From Candidatus Poseidonia alphae (lineage in GTDB: Archaea; Thermoplasmatota; Poseidoniia; Poseidoniales; Poseidoniaceae): a DNA stretch of 17,277 bases. The stretch is from the NCBI GenBank assembly GCA_002505405.1, contig DAVD01000033.1, positions 1-17,277 of the forward strand, given 5' to 3'. Every line of letters begins with the position of its first letter. Positions within the stretch are counted from its first letter, which is position 1. Positions 1 to 7,276 of the stretch are shown piece after piece. The notes beneath the pieces are model-generated. The model worked only from the letters and a program-made list of their open reading frames with translations. It was not told where the DNA came from and did no database searches. Position numbers and translations under genes: made by a program.

Positions 1-414
1 ATTCGCGTACAAACCAGGGTCATCAATTGTAATTATTGTGCTTACAAAGGAATTCCCAGAACCGAGGTCTACATCATCAATGGATTCATGTTCAATAAGA
101 TCGTGGCAGTAATGAGTATACTCCTGAGATTGCGTCGTTGTGTTCCAATTTTGGTCGACTTGAGGCTCACAGAATGACAACTCAAGCGTATATTCAGAAC
201 TCATATCGAGGTTACTAGCAAGAACGGTTAATGTAAACGAAGAATCCCGTTCGATATGTTTGGTTCCAGATGTTAATGAGACTGTGAGGTCTTCGTTACC
301 AGTAGTCCTACTTGTTGTTTCTTGCGCATTCGTTGATGCTGAAAAGGCGATGGTTGAGAGGACAAGCAATGTTGTTAAAATCAGGGCAGACATCTTTCTC
401 TGAGGGTTGGGCAT
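1..414 (-). CDS. Secreted protein of unknown function, N-terminal part (runs off window)
   Basis: Reading the minus strand from the ATG at 414 gives an open frame of 138 codons with no stop before the window edge, so the C-terminal part is missing. The N terminus is a typical Sec signal peptide: a short basic start (MPNPQRK), a hydrophobic core of about 18 residues (residues 8-26), then a small-residue stretch ending ASTNA-QE, a plausible cleavage site near residue 31. The mature part is rich in Thr, Ser, Asp and Glu and reads like alternating beta-strands of an extracellular Ig-like or adhesion domain; it has two cysteines (near residues 82 and 104) that could form a disulfide. A second in-frame ATG at 393 would still leave a signal peptide. 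No family recognised. Confidence 0.7.
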   Translation of the reverse strand, partial: MPNPQRKMSALILTTLLVLSTIAFSASTNAQETTSRTTGNEDLTVSLTSGTKHIERDSSFTLTVLASNLDMSSEYTLELSFCEPQVDQNWNTTTQSQEYTHYCHDLIEHESIDDVDLGSGNSFVSTIITIDDPGLYAN

Positions 415-437
415 AATTATCTACGAGTGAATAAAGG

Positions 438-445
438 GTATAAGG
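438..445 (-). promoter_or_regulatory. TATA-like box for the secreted-protein gene
   Basis: On the minus strand the sequence CCTTATAC is centred about 27 nt before the ATG at 414. That is the usual archaeal TATA-to-start distance and would place transcription initiation at or next to the start codon, giving a leaderless mRNA. No Shine-Dalgarno sequence precedes the ATG, which agrees with this. Confidence 0.4.
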
Positions 446-470
446 ATAACTCTGTGCAATTGAAACCATC

Positions 471-526
471 GTGCGGGGCAGGATTCGAACTTACTCGGCT
501 AGATAGCCGTGCAGTTCTCATCTGTT
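471..526 (-). pseudogene. 3' half of a type II tRNA (Leu-GAG-like), decayed or isolated
   Basis: On the minus strand, just downstream of tRNA-Leu(UAG), the sequence can be folded like the 3' half of a long-variable-arm tRNA. It has a possible anticodon loop AUGAGAA (anticodon GAG, 517-519), a perfect 5-bp variable-arm hairpin CGGCT-AUCU-AGCCG, a T arm with loop TTCGAAT, and an acceptor-like 3' strand CCCGCAC. Sixteen bases (475-490) are identical to the T-arm/acceptor region of the neighbouring tRNA (544-559). The anticodon stem keeps only about 3 of 5 pairs, the T stem has an A-C mismatch, and no matching 5' half (GTGCGGG) lies upstream. I read it as a degenerate tandem copy or a tRNA fragment left by recombination; a split tRNA half is possible but less likely. 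Confidence 0.4.
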
Positions 527-538
527 GATGAAAAGAGA

Positions 539-622
539 TGCGGGGGGCAGGATTCGAACCTGCGAACCGATAAGGAATGGGACCTAAACCCACCGCCGTT
601 GACCAAGCTGGGCGACCCCCGC
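539..622 (-). tRNA. tRNA-Leu(UAG): tRNA-Leu (anticodon UAG)
   Basis: A complete cloverleaf can be drawn on the minus strand. The acceptor stem GCGGGGG/CCCCCGC is fully paired. The anticodon loop UUUAGGU gives anticodon UAG (complement of 584-586), closed by GUGGG/CCCAU with one G-U pair. A 13-nt variable region fits a type II leucine tRNA. The T arm GCAGG-TTCGAAT-CCTGC is fully paired, and the discriminator base is A, as expected for leucine. CCA is not encoded. The UAG anticodon reads CUN-type leucine codons. It lies 40 bp after copZ on the same strand; a weak TATA-like TTTGAAAT at 648-655 is the only promoter candidate between them, so read-through from the copper operon is possible. Confidence 0.93.
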
Positions 623-662
623 GCAAACTGATGGCCGCGCCTCGCGGATTTCAAACCGTCGC

Positions 663-875
663 TCAGGCTTTCACCGTAAAGCCAGTGGATTGGATGATGT
701 TTACAACCTCTTGAAGCATAACATTGTCACGGGTTACCACGGTGCCTGAATCAGTTTCATGTGACACTTCAGCACGAACAATTCCTGGATGACCGTTCAA
801 AACATTTGCAACCCGCGTGGAACAAGACGGACAGGTCATGCCGGTGATGACGAGGTGATGGGTTGTTTCTTCCAT
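663..875 (-). CDS. copZ: CopZ-like copper chaperone (single HMA domain)
   Basis: This 70-residue cytosolic protein is one heavy-metal-associated (HMA) domain. The metal site GMTCPSC is at residues 12-18, with Cys15 and Cys18 as the Cu(I) ligands. The rest follows the HMA beta-alpha-beta-beta-alpha-beta pattern, ending STGFTVKA. HMA chaperones of this size bind Cu(I) and pass it to P1B ATPases. It starts 36 bp after the copA stop on the same strand, so it is the last gene of the copper operon, and its chaperone role for CopA is a strong contextual inference. No good Shine-Dalgarno site is visible. It may equally be called a mercury-type HMA protein, but the CopA partner argues for copper. Confidence 0.85.
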   Translation of the reverse strand: MEETTHHLVITGMTCPSCSTRVANVLNGHPGIVRAEVSHETDSGTVVTRDNVMLQEVVNIIQSTGFTVKA

Positions 876-911
876 GCAGATACCATGAACTCGTATGCTT
901 TGAATTCATCG

Positions 912-3182
912 TCAACGAAGAACGCTTGAGGGCTGCCACCAGCGCAGCAGTAAAGAATTGCTTACGACGCTCACCGATGAAAGCGACATTGCTGCCGCAG
1001 CAAATGCTGGAGGGAGCAACCATCCCGTCCATGGATACAACAGCCCCATGGCGAGAGGGATTCCTATGATGTTGTAAGCAAAGGCCCAAGCAAGATTGGT
1101 TCGGATCCTCGTCATCGTTGCCCGTCCAAGTTCCAACGCCGCTACGGCGTCAGCCAAATCATTGCGAACAAGGACAATATCTGCGCTTTCCAAAGCGATT
1201 TGGCTTCCTGCCCCCATGGCCAATCCAACGTCGGCAAGGGTGAGTGCAGCAGCATCGTTGATGCCGTCACCAACCATGGCTACGACCTCGTTTTGCTGTT
1301 GCAATTCACGGATATGCTCGGCTTTCTCATCCGGTTTTACGCCGGCCACAACGGTGTCAACCCCCACCGATTCGGCAACGGTCAGGGCCGTTTCTTCTCG
1401 GTCTCCAGTCAACATGATGACCTTGATCCCGGATTGCTTGAGTCGCTTGATGGCTGGGGCGGAAGTTTCTCTGATTCGGTCACTCGCCTCGATCCATCCG
1501 AGCAATCGTTGGCCTTTGGAAACCATCATGATCGTTACACCTCGTTTGGCTCGTTTGATGACGTTCTGCTCCAAATCATCCGGTAATTCATTGACAAGGG
1601 CGTTCATCAATTCGTAGGTCCCAATGGCTACGGGTTCGCCATCCATTGCCCCAACCAGACCTTGGCCAGGAAGGGTTCGAACATCGCTAACAACAGGCCT
1701 TTTGTCCGTGACATTGGACCAAGAGGTGTGAACTGCATGAGCGAGTGGATGGGTTGATTCCAATTCTAAGGCGGAAGCAATGCCGAGCAATTCTCGCACG
1801 TCGCTGTCCAACAATTCGATGTGACTGACCCTTGGCGTTCCAGCCGTGATGGTCCCCGTTTTGTCAAGAACGACCACTGAGGTTGCATGAGCCCGTTCCA
1901 ATGCTTCAATGCCTTTGATGAGCAATCCGTAGGCTGCCCCTCGCCCCGTCCCGACCACAAGGGCGGTAGGTGTCGCTAAGCCCAGAGCACACGGACAGGC
2001 GATGACAAGTGTGGAGACCAGTACCATGACCGCCATTTCAATCGGTTCCATATCGGAATTTGGAGCCAACGATTCTGCCAACAGCCACCACACAATGGCG
2101 GCTGCAATCGCAGCAACGACGACGACGGGAACAAATACGCTTGCTACGCGGTCAACCAAACGCTGAATGGGGGCTTTGCCCATTTGCGCTTCATCGACCA
2201 AGCGGATGACTTTCGCAAGCATTGTATCGCCAACCAGCGCAGTGGTGCGCACATAGAGCGTACCGTCGAGAACGACCGTCCCAGCAACCACTTCATCGCC
2301 CTCTTCCTTACGAACAGGATACGATTCACCGGTCATGCTTGATTCGTCAACAAGAGCCGTATGTTCTTCTACCCGGCCGTCCAATGGGACGGTCTCACCG
2401 GGGAGGATTTTGATGAGCGTGTTCTTTGCGATGTCTTCGACGCGCCGTGCTTCTGTACCTCCGATCTCCAAGACCACCCAGGCTTCATTGGGTTGCATTT
2501 CCATCAGGTGATGAACAGCGTCGGTCGCCTTGAGTTTGGCCCTTGCCTCCAGATAATTTCCCAGCAAGACGAAGGTGACGATGAACGCCGCTCCATCAAA
2601 AAAGACATGCGTAGATTGGAGGATGAAAATCGGACTCCATGAGAACAACGGAGCGAAGGTCACTGCAGTGGACCAGAGCATTGCCACCGTCGTCCCAAGA
2701 TGGACAAGTACGTCCATATTTGCAGTTCCACGGCGCAATGAAGCCCAGGCATTGCGATGAAACTCAGCCCCCGACCAAAGATAAACGGGAAGGGCAGCCA
2801 CAAAGGCCAGAACAAGACGAGCGTTCATGCCACCAATGGTCCCAAAATCTTCAAACACCATTGAAAGCACAAATACTGGAATACTGAGGGCAAAAGCGAG
2901 AGTGACCTTTGAAAAATGGGCTTTTAGGTCGGCTTTGTGCCGTTCACGCAGCAGTGGCGTTGGTGCTGGTTCTGTCGCTTTGAAGCCGGCATTGTTGATG
3001 GCCTCAATGCATTGGGTTTTGGCGTTGAGGTCAGCGGATGGTTTCAACACGATTCGTGCTTTTTCGAGAGGAAGATTGACCGCTACTGACGCCACGAATT
3101 CCATGTCGGAGACAGCTCTTTCAACGGATGCAACGCACGAGGCGCAGTTCATTCCAGTCACTTGGAGGGTCAGTTCACTCAT
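912..3182 (-). CDS. copA: Cu(+)-exporting P1B-1-type ATPase CopA
   Basis: An integral membrane ATPase of 756 residues that pumps Cu(I) out of the cytosol. In order: one N-terminal HMA domain with GMNCASC (about residues 10-16); transmembrane helices; the actuator motif TGES near 284; the membrane copper site CPC (Cys396, Cys398); the phosphorylation motif DKTGT (Asp440); the HP motif near 478 in the ATP-binding domain; the hinge GDGIND near 638; and the last two helices with YN...P (near 703) and MSLSS (near 732). CPC together with YN and MxxSS is the signature of the Cu(I) subgroup P1B-1. I chose the second ATG (3182): a GAGG sits 9 nt before it and the upstream gene's stop overlaps it in ATGAGTGA, so translation is probably coupled. 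An ATG at 3191 would add three residues. Confidence 0.95.
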   Translation of the reverse strand: MSELTLQVTGMNCASCVASVERAVSDMEFVASVAVNLPLEKARIVLKPSADLNAKTQCIEAINNAGFKATEPAPTPLLRERHKADLKAHFSKVTLAFALSIPVFVLSMVFEDFGTIGGMNARLVLAFVAALPVYLWSGAEFHRNAWASLRRGTANMDVLVHLGTTVAMLWSTAVTFAPLFSWSPIFILQSTHVFFDGAAFIVTFVLLGNYLEARAKLKATDAVHHLMEMQPNEAWVVLEIGGTEARRVEDIAKNTLIKILPGETVPLDGRVEEHTALVDESSMTGESYPVRKEEGDEVVAGTVVLDGTLYVRTTALVGDTMLAKVIRLVDEAQMGKAPIQRLVDRVASVFVPVVVVAAIAAAIVWWLLAESLAPNSDMEPIEMAVMVLVSTLVIACPCALGLATPTALVVGTGRGAAYGLLIKGIEALERAHATSVVVLDKTGTITAGTPRVSHIELLDSDVRELLGIASALELESTHPLAHAVHTSWSNVTDKRPVVSDVRTLPGQGLVGAMDGEPVAIGTYELMNALVNELPDDLEQNVIKRAKRGVTIMMVSKGQRLLGWIEASDRIRETSAPAIKRLKQSGIKVIMLTGDREETALTVAESVGVDTVVAGVKPDEKAEHIRELQQQNEVVAMVGDGINDAAALTLADVGLAMGAGSQIALESADIVLVRNDLADAVAALELGRATMTRIRTNLAWAFAYNIIGIPLAMGLLYPWTGWLLPPAFAAAAMSLSSVSVVSNSLLLRWWQPSSVLR

Positions 3183-3366
3183 TGATTTCATCCTCAGTAC
3201 TGCAACAGGTCATGAGTTGCCATGTTCCTTCGTCTAAAGTGACACAGCCACAACCGCAGCCACACATCCACCCTACACCATCCCAGCCTTTCCCGCCTTC
3301 AGCGCGGGTGTAAAGGCGTTTCATCTTGCAATTGCATTCACAACGTTCGGCAGTAATGCGGGCCAT
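3175..3366 (-). CDS. Cys-rich small protein heading the copper operon
   Basis: A 63-residue protein with nine cysteines: a CxCxC cluster at 9-13, a CxCxCxC cluster at 35-41 and a CC pair at 54-55. The two clusters flank a segment KRLYTR...GKGWDGVGW that resembles the core of archaeal zinc ribbons, so it may be a ribbon with extra thiol ligands or a metallothionein-like metal binder. It has no membrane segment or signal peptide and is probably cytosolic. Its stop overlaps the copA start by 8 bp, which argues that it is really translated and belongs to the same operon. A role in copper binding, delivery or sensing is inferred from composition and context only. The acidic tail STEDEINE comes from the overlap region. 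Confidence 0.7.
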   Translation of the reverse strand: MARITAERCECNCKMKRLYTRAEGGKGWDGVGWMCGCGCGCVTLDEGTWQLMTCCSTEDEINE

Positions 3367-3376
3367 GATTTGGGGT

Positions 3377-3415
3377 TTTTGTAGTCATTAAAAAAGGGTG
3401 GTATTGACTACAAAA
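3377..3415. promoter_or_regulatory. Long inverted repeat, candidate operator of the copper operon
   Basis: Two 14-bp arms, TTTTGTAGTCATTA (3377-3390) and the reverse complement of TATTGACTACAAAA (3402-3415), match at 13 of 14 positions around an 11-bp spacer. The arm centres are 25 bp apart, about 2.5 helical turns. The repeat begins 10 bp upstream of the ATG at 3366. It overlaps a T-rich TATA-like element (minus strand, 3386-3395), which would give a leaderless start. A second TATA-like box, CAGTATACTT (3421-3430), would place initiation inside the repeat. Either way, a protein bound here would control transcription of the Cys-rich/copA/copZ operon. No regulator gene is visible in the window. 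Confidence 0.55.
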
Positions 3416-3485
3416 CCAAAAAGTATACTGTTTTTGTTAATTTTGGCGGGGAAATAGTTAAGCGAATACGAGATAACCTAGGCCG

Positions 3486-4892
3486 ATGGATTCTTCTGAA
3501 TTTGTTGAACGGCTCTCGTTTCACGTGGATGCAGGGCGTTTGGATTCCAAATTCTTTGAGAGCATCAAATCCTTTGAAGAACAGCGACCAACCTCAATAT
3601 CTTTCGGCCACATAAGCGAAGCTGAGTCATCACAAGCACCGAAGGCTGGTGTGCCTGTTGCAGGCCATGAAGAGGCCACGGGATTCGTACTTGCAGACCA
3701 TGCGATGCGCATTGCTTTGGGCACTGCTGCTGCGACTGGGGCCACCATGATTCTCTTTGGAGTGGGTTTCCTTTCATTGTTGATCAGCGAGAACTTCGAC
3801 GCTATCGTGGACGCCGAGGAATGGTTGATGTCCATTGGTTTTGGTCTTCTCGCTATCGCTTCATGGGTTTCGTTTCGAAGACAATATTCCGGTAAAGCTG
3901 AAATCTTTCTGAATGAAGCGCGAATCATCACCTTCAGTGTAAGTGCCCTGATGGCGTGGATCATGTTCGTTGAGGGGCCAGGTGGACGCGATGGGAACAG
4001 TGACTTTGGGCCGTTTAACAGCGGCCTTTGGCTTCCTTTGCTCGCACTTGCGTTATACTCAACCCGAAAAGCGCGTGAGTTGGACGCTCGCTTCACCTAT
4101 ACTGCGACATGGATCATGGGTGCATTCCCCTTCTTTTACGCCCTTAACGGCCAGGACGATACCGCCGCTTTCTTGTGCGCAACCTTGGTTCTTGGTGCTC
4201 TTCTGAGAGAACTTTTCGTGGAGTGGGATGATGGTAATAGAAAGCCTTCAATGGCAGTTCAAGCGACGTTCAACGCCTTTGCTGCTGCCGTTTGTGCTTG
4301 GATTTTGGTTGAATCCTTCGACGAAGCGTTCAGCGTCTTCTATGAAACAGCATGGATGTTATACTTCTCATTCCATTTGGTGGCTTGGATGATTTGGATG
4401 GAAGTCGCTCCTCGACGGTTTGGCTCCAAAGTCTACGCTGGAACAACGGTCAACAAAGCTTGGCCAGGGGTCTCGGCGGTCATGGTGTTTTACACGGGAA
4501 TGCCGTTAGCGCTGGCGTTCAGCATTTCAGATTACATGGATGTCCATCATGTGGATTTCCTGTTCGGCGATTTTGAATTGGCTTGGCTGTTGGCCTTCAT
4601 GATTCATGGTGTAATGGGATTGCAGATGTTCGGATGGAAGTTCGATGCTGACAAGTTAAGGACCTCTCTCACTGAACCCAGTTCGTTTACAGGCGGGGTA
4701 TTTTTCGTGATGGCCTTCATATGGTTCCTGATTTTGATTTCAGACTGGCTTGAGGACAATGCAGTGTTTGTGTTCTTGCCCTTGGGCGTTTTCATTCTCT
4801 TCATGGGCACCAAGAAGTTGATTGCAGCTGGCGAATCTGACGAGATTTCTAAGGTTGAGCATCACGTCAACATGATTCTTGAAGAAGCTTAA
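3486..4892 (+). CDS. Polytopic membrane protein, DUF2157-like
   Basis: A 468-residue protein with a cytosolic N-terminal part of about 75 residues (a short helical segment, then a low-complexity linker) followed by about twelve hydrophobic segments, near residues 78-100, 111-130, 147-162, 179-192, 206-220, 226-241, 260-276, 285-305, 328-346, 364-384, 402-420 and 425-441. A helical N terminus followed by a first helix of the type ILFGVGFLSLLISENFD is reminiscent of the DUF2157 family of predicted membrane proteins, whose function is not known. The assignment is by eye and tentative. It is divergent from the copper operon across about 120 bp; a TATA-like TTAATTTT at 3437-3444 could serve it. 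No Shine-Dalgarno site precedes the ATG. Confidence 0.8.
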   Translation: MDSSEFVERLSFHVDAGRLDSKFFESIKSFEEQRPTSISFGHISEAESSQAPKAGVPVAGHEEATGFVLADHAMRIALGTAAATGATMILFGVGFLSLLISENFDAIVDAEEWLMSIGFGLLAIASWVSFRRQYSGKAEIFLNEARIITFSVSALMAWIMFVEGPGGRDGNSDFGPFNSGLWLPLLALALYSTRKARELDARFTYTATWIMGAFPFFYALNGQDDTAAFLCATLVLGALLRELFVEWDDGNRKPSMAVQATFNAFAAAVCAWILVESFDEAFSVFYETAWMLYFSFHLVAWMIWMEVAPRRFGSKVYAGTTVNKAWPGVSAVMVFYTGMPLALAFSISDYMDVHHVDFLFGDFELAWLLAFMIHGVMGLQMFGWKFDADKLRTSLTEPSSFTGGVFFVMAFIWFLILISDWLEDNAVFVFLPLGVFILFMGTKKLIAAGESDEISKVEHHVNMILEEA

Positions 4893-7237
4893 ATCGGCGC
4901 AAGGTCAAGTGACCCGGACCAAACGTCCAATCCTCGCAAGCGGCAGGCGAATCGTTGTCCAAGTTGCAAGATGACCGGTGTGTTTCCAGAACGGTCAGGT
5001 TCAGCCGTTGTCACTTCAAGTCCGAATTCATCGACGACAAGCCGTTGCTTTCCACCCAGTTGCGCAAGATGCATGCGCCCTGAAACAGCCCCATCATCGC
5101 CCAAGTCAAGGAAGACCCAGGGTGTTTTCAGACCAACGACACGAGCGTTGTAGGAAGTAGGCGCCGCTTCGTCTGAATCTCCGATGGAGCCTCCACGCAT
5201 CAGATGCACGTGATAGGCGTTAGAGACCAATTCCCATTCCAGTCGTTTAGCGACCAAGCCTTGTTCTGAACAGTGCATGGCGAGTTCAGCGGTTTCTTCG
5301 GGGGAATGAACCCATTCTTGGCCGTGTATCATCGATTTGAGCTGACGGTGTGCCATCAAATCGGGATACCGGCGAATCGGCGAGGTGAAGTGAACATAGG
5401 CGTCCAAGTTCAGACCAAAATGGCCGCCATTTTCTTCGCTGTACACGGCTCGCTGCATGAGTTGGAACAGACCTTGGTCGACCACTCTCCGTGTGGATTC
5501 CGTGAGTGAACTTGCAGCTTGTTGTGCTTGGCGTAATGAGATGAGAATGTTGTCCCTCGCTTCGGGGTCAATGACTGTAGACAAATAATCGGGGACATCT
5601 GTAGTGGTATCTTCAATTCCAGAGAGGTCAATTTCTCCTGAACCAAGGTTGGCCCAATCGCCCAATATGTTGGACAATTCATGAGCGTCACTTTCACCAT
5701 GTTTGCGCGAACTCGGCATGGGCAATTCAATGGGGATGTCCATGGCGCTCAATTTAGCATTCAAACCTTCAACTTCAGGGCGGTCTGGAGGTGAGTGACA
5801 GCGCCAGGGGAGCGGCGCCCCTTTGGCTCCTAAAAGATGGCCAACAGCAGCATTGGTGGCGACCATGAACGATTCGATCATGCGTGTAGCATCGTTCGGC
5901 CATTTGACTTCAACAGCGATCGTTTCGTCTCCGTGAAGGCGAGGTCGCAATTCAGAGTTGTTCAGGTCAAGGCGAATTTCTTGGTTCTGCCAGTGTTTCG
6001 CTAACGCCAGCATTTGGTCGTATTCGTCCGTTTTCAGCACATCACCATAAGCGATATTGGACTTGACGTGAATCACCGCTTCATAGGCCTGAGTGTTAAC
6101 GATCTCATGGTGAGCGTTCAATTCCATACTGATGACCATAGAGAGGCGGTCGACATCAGCCCGAAGGGAGCACAAATGGTCAGCAAGACGCGGCGGTAAC
6201 ATCGGCAAGACGGTATGCGGGAGATAAACAGAAGTCGCTCGTGCTCTGGCGGCTCGGTCAAGTGCAGTGTCGACCCGAACGTAGTGGGCAACGTCGGCGA
6301 TAGCTACCCAAAGGGTTCGCTTGTTGTCTTGTTCAATCAGGCACACGGCGTCGTCGAAATCTTTTGCATCGGGCGGGTCAATGGTCACGAATGGAAGATG
6401 ACGAAGGTCGGTTCGTCCTCTGGCGACCTCGCCGTCCCCATCGACTTCCGGAAGGCGGTCAGCATGGTCAACCAAGCCTGTATCGTACGTCTCAGGAAAT
6501 GGATTAACGCCGTCTCTTCGCCGCGCAAGAAGTCGGTATTGCAACAGTTCCCGAACGGTCCAGCGGCCGCCAGTCAGCATCAACAGAGCCATGGCGGGTT
6601 CGTCGTCCCGAAATCGGAGCCCAGAGCGCCGTTCAGCGCAACGCTTGGCTTCACGAACAAGGTCGTAACCTTCCCAAGTCCGCACGCCCGAATCGTCCAG
6701 GGCGAAGGCTTCTGGAAGCGGTTCTTTGAGCAACAGTGCCTGCCAGACATCTTCCAAAAGCGCATAGAGTTCCAGGTCCTCATCGCTTTCGATCCCACTT
6801 TTAGCAGGATGAGGTAAACCCGTCAGAGGAACAGAACCTTTCCCTGCATGGCGGCTCATGAAGTCCTTCCATTTGCGTACCGATGCTACGAGTGTGTCAA
6901 TTTCCGCAGGGCGACGGAAGCGTACGGTTTTACCCTCAACCGAAACAATTCGTTCCTGCCGTTTCCGTGCGAAGGCAAGACTTTCCTCAATCTTGCTTTG
7001 AAATGCCCTTCCAGCCTTTTCATCCATAGAAAATTGGTCTTCCATCCGCTCTTTAGCGGTAAGAAACGCCACCACATCAGCGTTGGACCAAGCACGCTCC
7101 CAATCCTCAGGAGCAGCAAAGTGTTGGGTGACGCGACGCCACAAACGTTCATGTTCGGGTGCTTTTGGCCCTTTGCTCTTGTTTTGACGATTGGGGCGCG
7201 AAGAGCCCTTGCCTCTCCGCCTTTGACCGCCCGCCAT
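4889..7237 (-). CDS. rnr: RNase II/RNase R family 3'-5' exoribonuclease
   Basis: A 782-residue protein with a full RNB catalytic domain at about residues 275-635. The metal-binding motif TIDPPDAKDFDDA supplies Asp287, Asp293, Asp295 and Asp296, matching the four catalytic aspartates of RNase II. Later landmarks are RMIESFMVATNAAVG (452-466) and GLNLDAYVHFTSPIRRY (608-624), the conserved tail of the domain. A C-terminal beta-rich region (about 695-780) looks like an S1 RNA-binding domain. The first 27 residues are very basic and could bind RNA; residues 30-270 are not clearly the usual cold-shock domains. It should degrade RNA processively from the 3' end. It starts 39 bp after the dnaJ stop, probably co-transcribed. 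Its TAA stop overlaps the TAA of the convergent gene at TTAA. Confidence 0.92.
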   Translation of the reverse strand: MAGGQRRRGKGSSRPNRQNKSKGPKAPEHERLWRRVTQHFAAPEDWERAWSNADVVAFLTAKERMEDQFSMDEKAGRAFQSKIEESLAFARKRQERIVSVEGKTVRFRRPAEIDTLVASVRKWKDFMSRHAGKGSVPLTGLPHPAKSGIESDEDLELYALLEDVWQALLLKEPLPEAFALDDSGVRTWEGYDLVREAKRCAERRSGLRFRDDEPAMALLMLTGGRWTVRELLQYRLLARRRDGVNPFPETYDTGLVDHADRLPEVDGDGEVARGRTDLRHLPFVTIDPPDAKDFDDAVCLIEQDNKRTLWVAIADVAHYVRVDTALDRAARARATSVYLPHTVLPMLPPRLADHLCSLRADVDRLSMVISMELNAHHEIVNTQAYEAVIHVKSNIAYGDVLKTDEYDQMLALAKHWQNQEIRLDLNNSELRPRLHGDETIAVEVKWPNDATRMIESFMVATNAAVGHLLGAKGAPLPWRCHSPPDRPEVEGLNAKLSAMDIPIELPMPSSRKHGESDAHELSNILGDWANLGSGEIDLSGIEDTTTDVPDYLSTVIDPEARDNILISLRQAQQAASSLTESTRRVVDQGLFQLMQRAVYSEENGGHFGLNLDAYVHFTSPIRRYPDLMAHRQLKSMIHGQEWVHSPEETAELAMHCSEQGLVAKRLEWELVSNAYHVHLMRGGSIGDSDEAAPTSYNARVVGLKTPWVFLDLGDDGAVSGRMHLAQLGGKQRLVVDEFGLEVTTAEPDRSGNTPVILQLGQRFACRLRGLDVWSGSLDLAPI

Positions 7238-7276
7238 GACGGTTGGTTGCGCCCACCCGTCATGAAGTCAACGACG

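Noticed and set aside
417..626. Minus-strand open frame across the tRNA
   Set aside because: It covers the tRNA-Leu cloverleaf and the tRNA-like fragment; its translation repeats the T-arm sequence (SNPAP twice) and has no start signal.
3486..4892. Membrane protein as a copper transporter paired with the copper operon
   Set aside because: It is divergent, has no Met/Cys/His-rich metal motif in its helices, and looks DUF2157-like; closeness alone is not enough.
6215..6817. Plus-strand frame of 200 codons inside the RNase gene
   Set aside because: It lies opposite the fully recognisable RNB catalytic domain and shows no domain, start signal or sensible composition.
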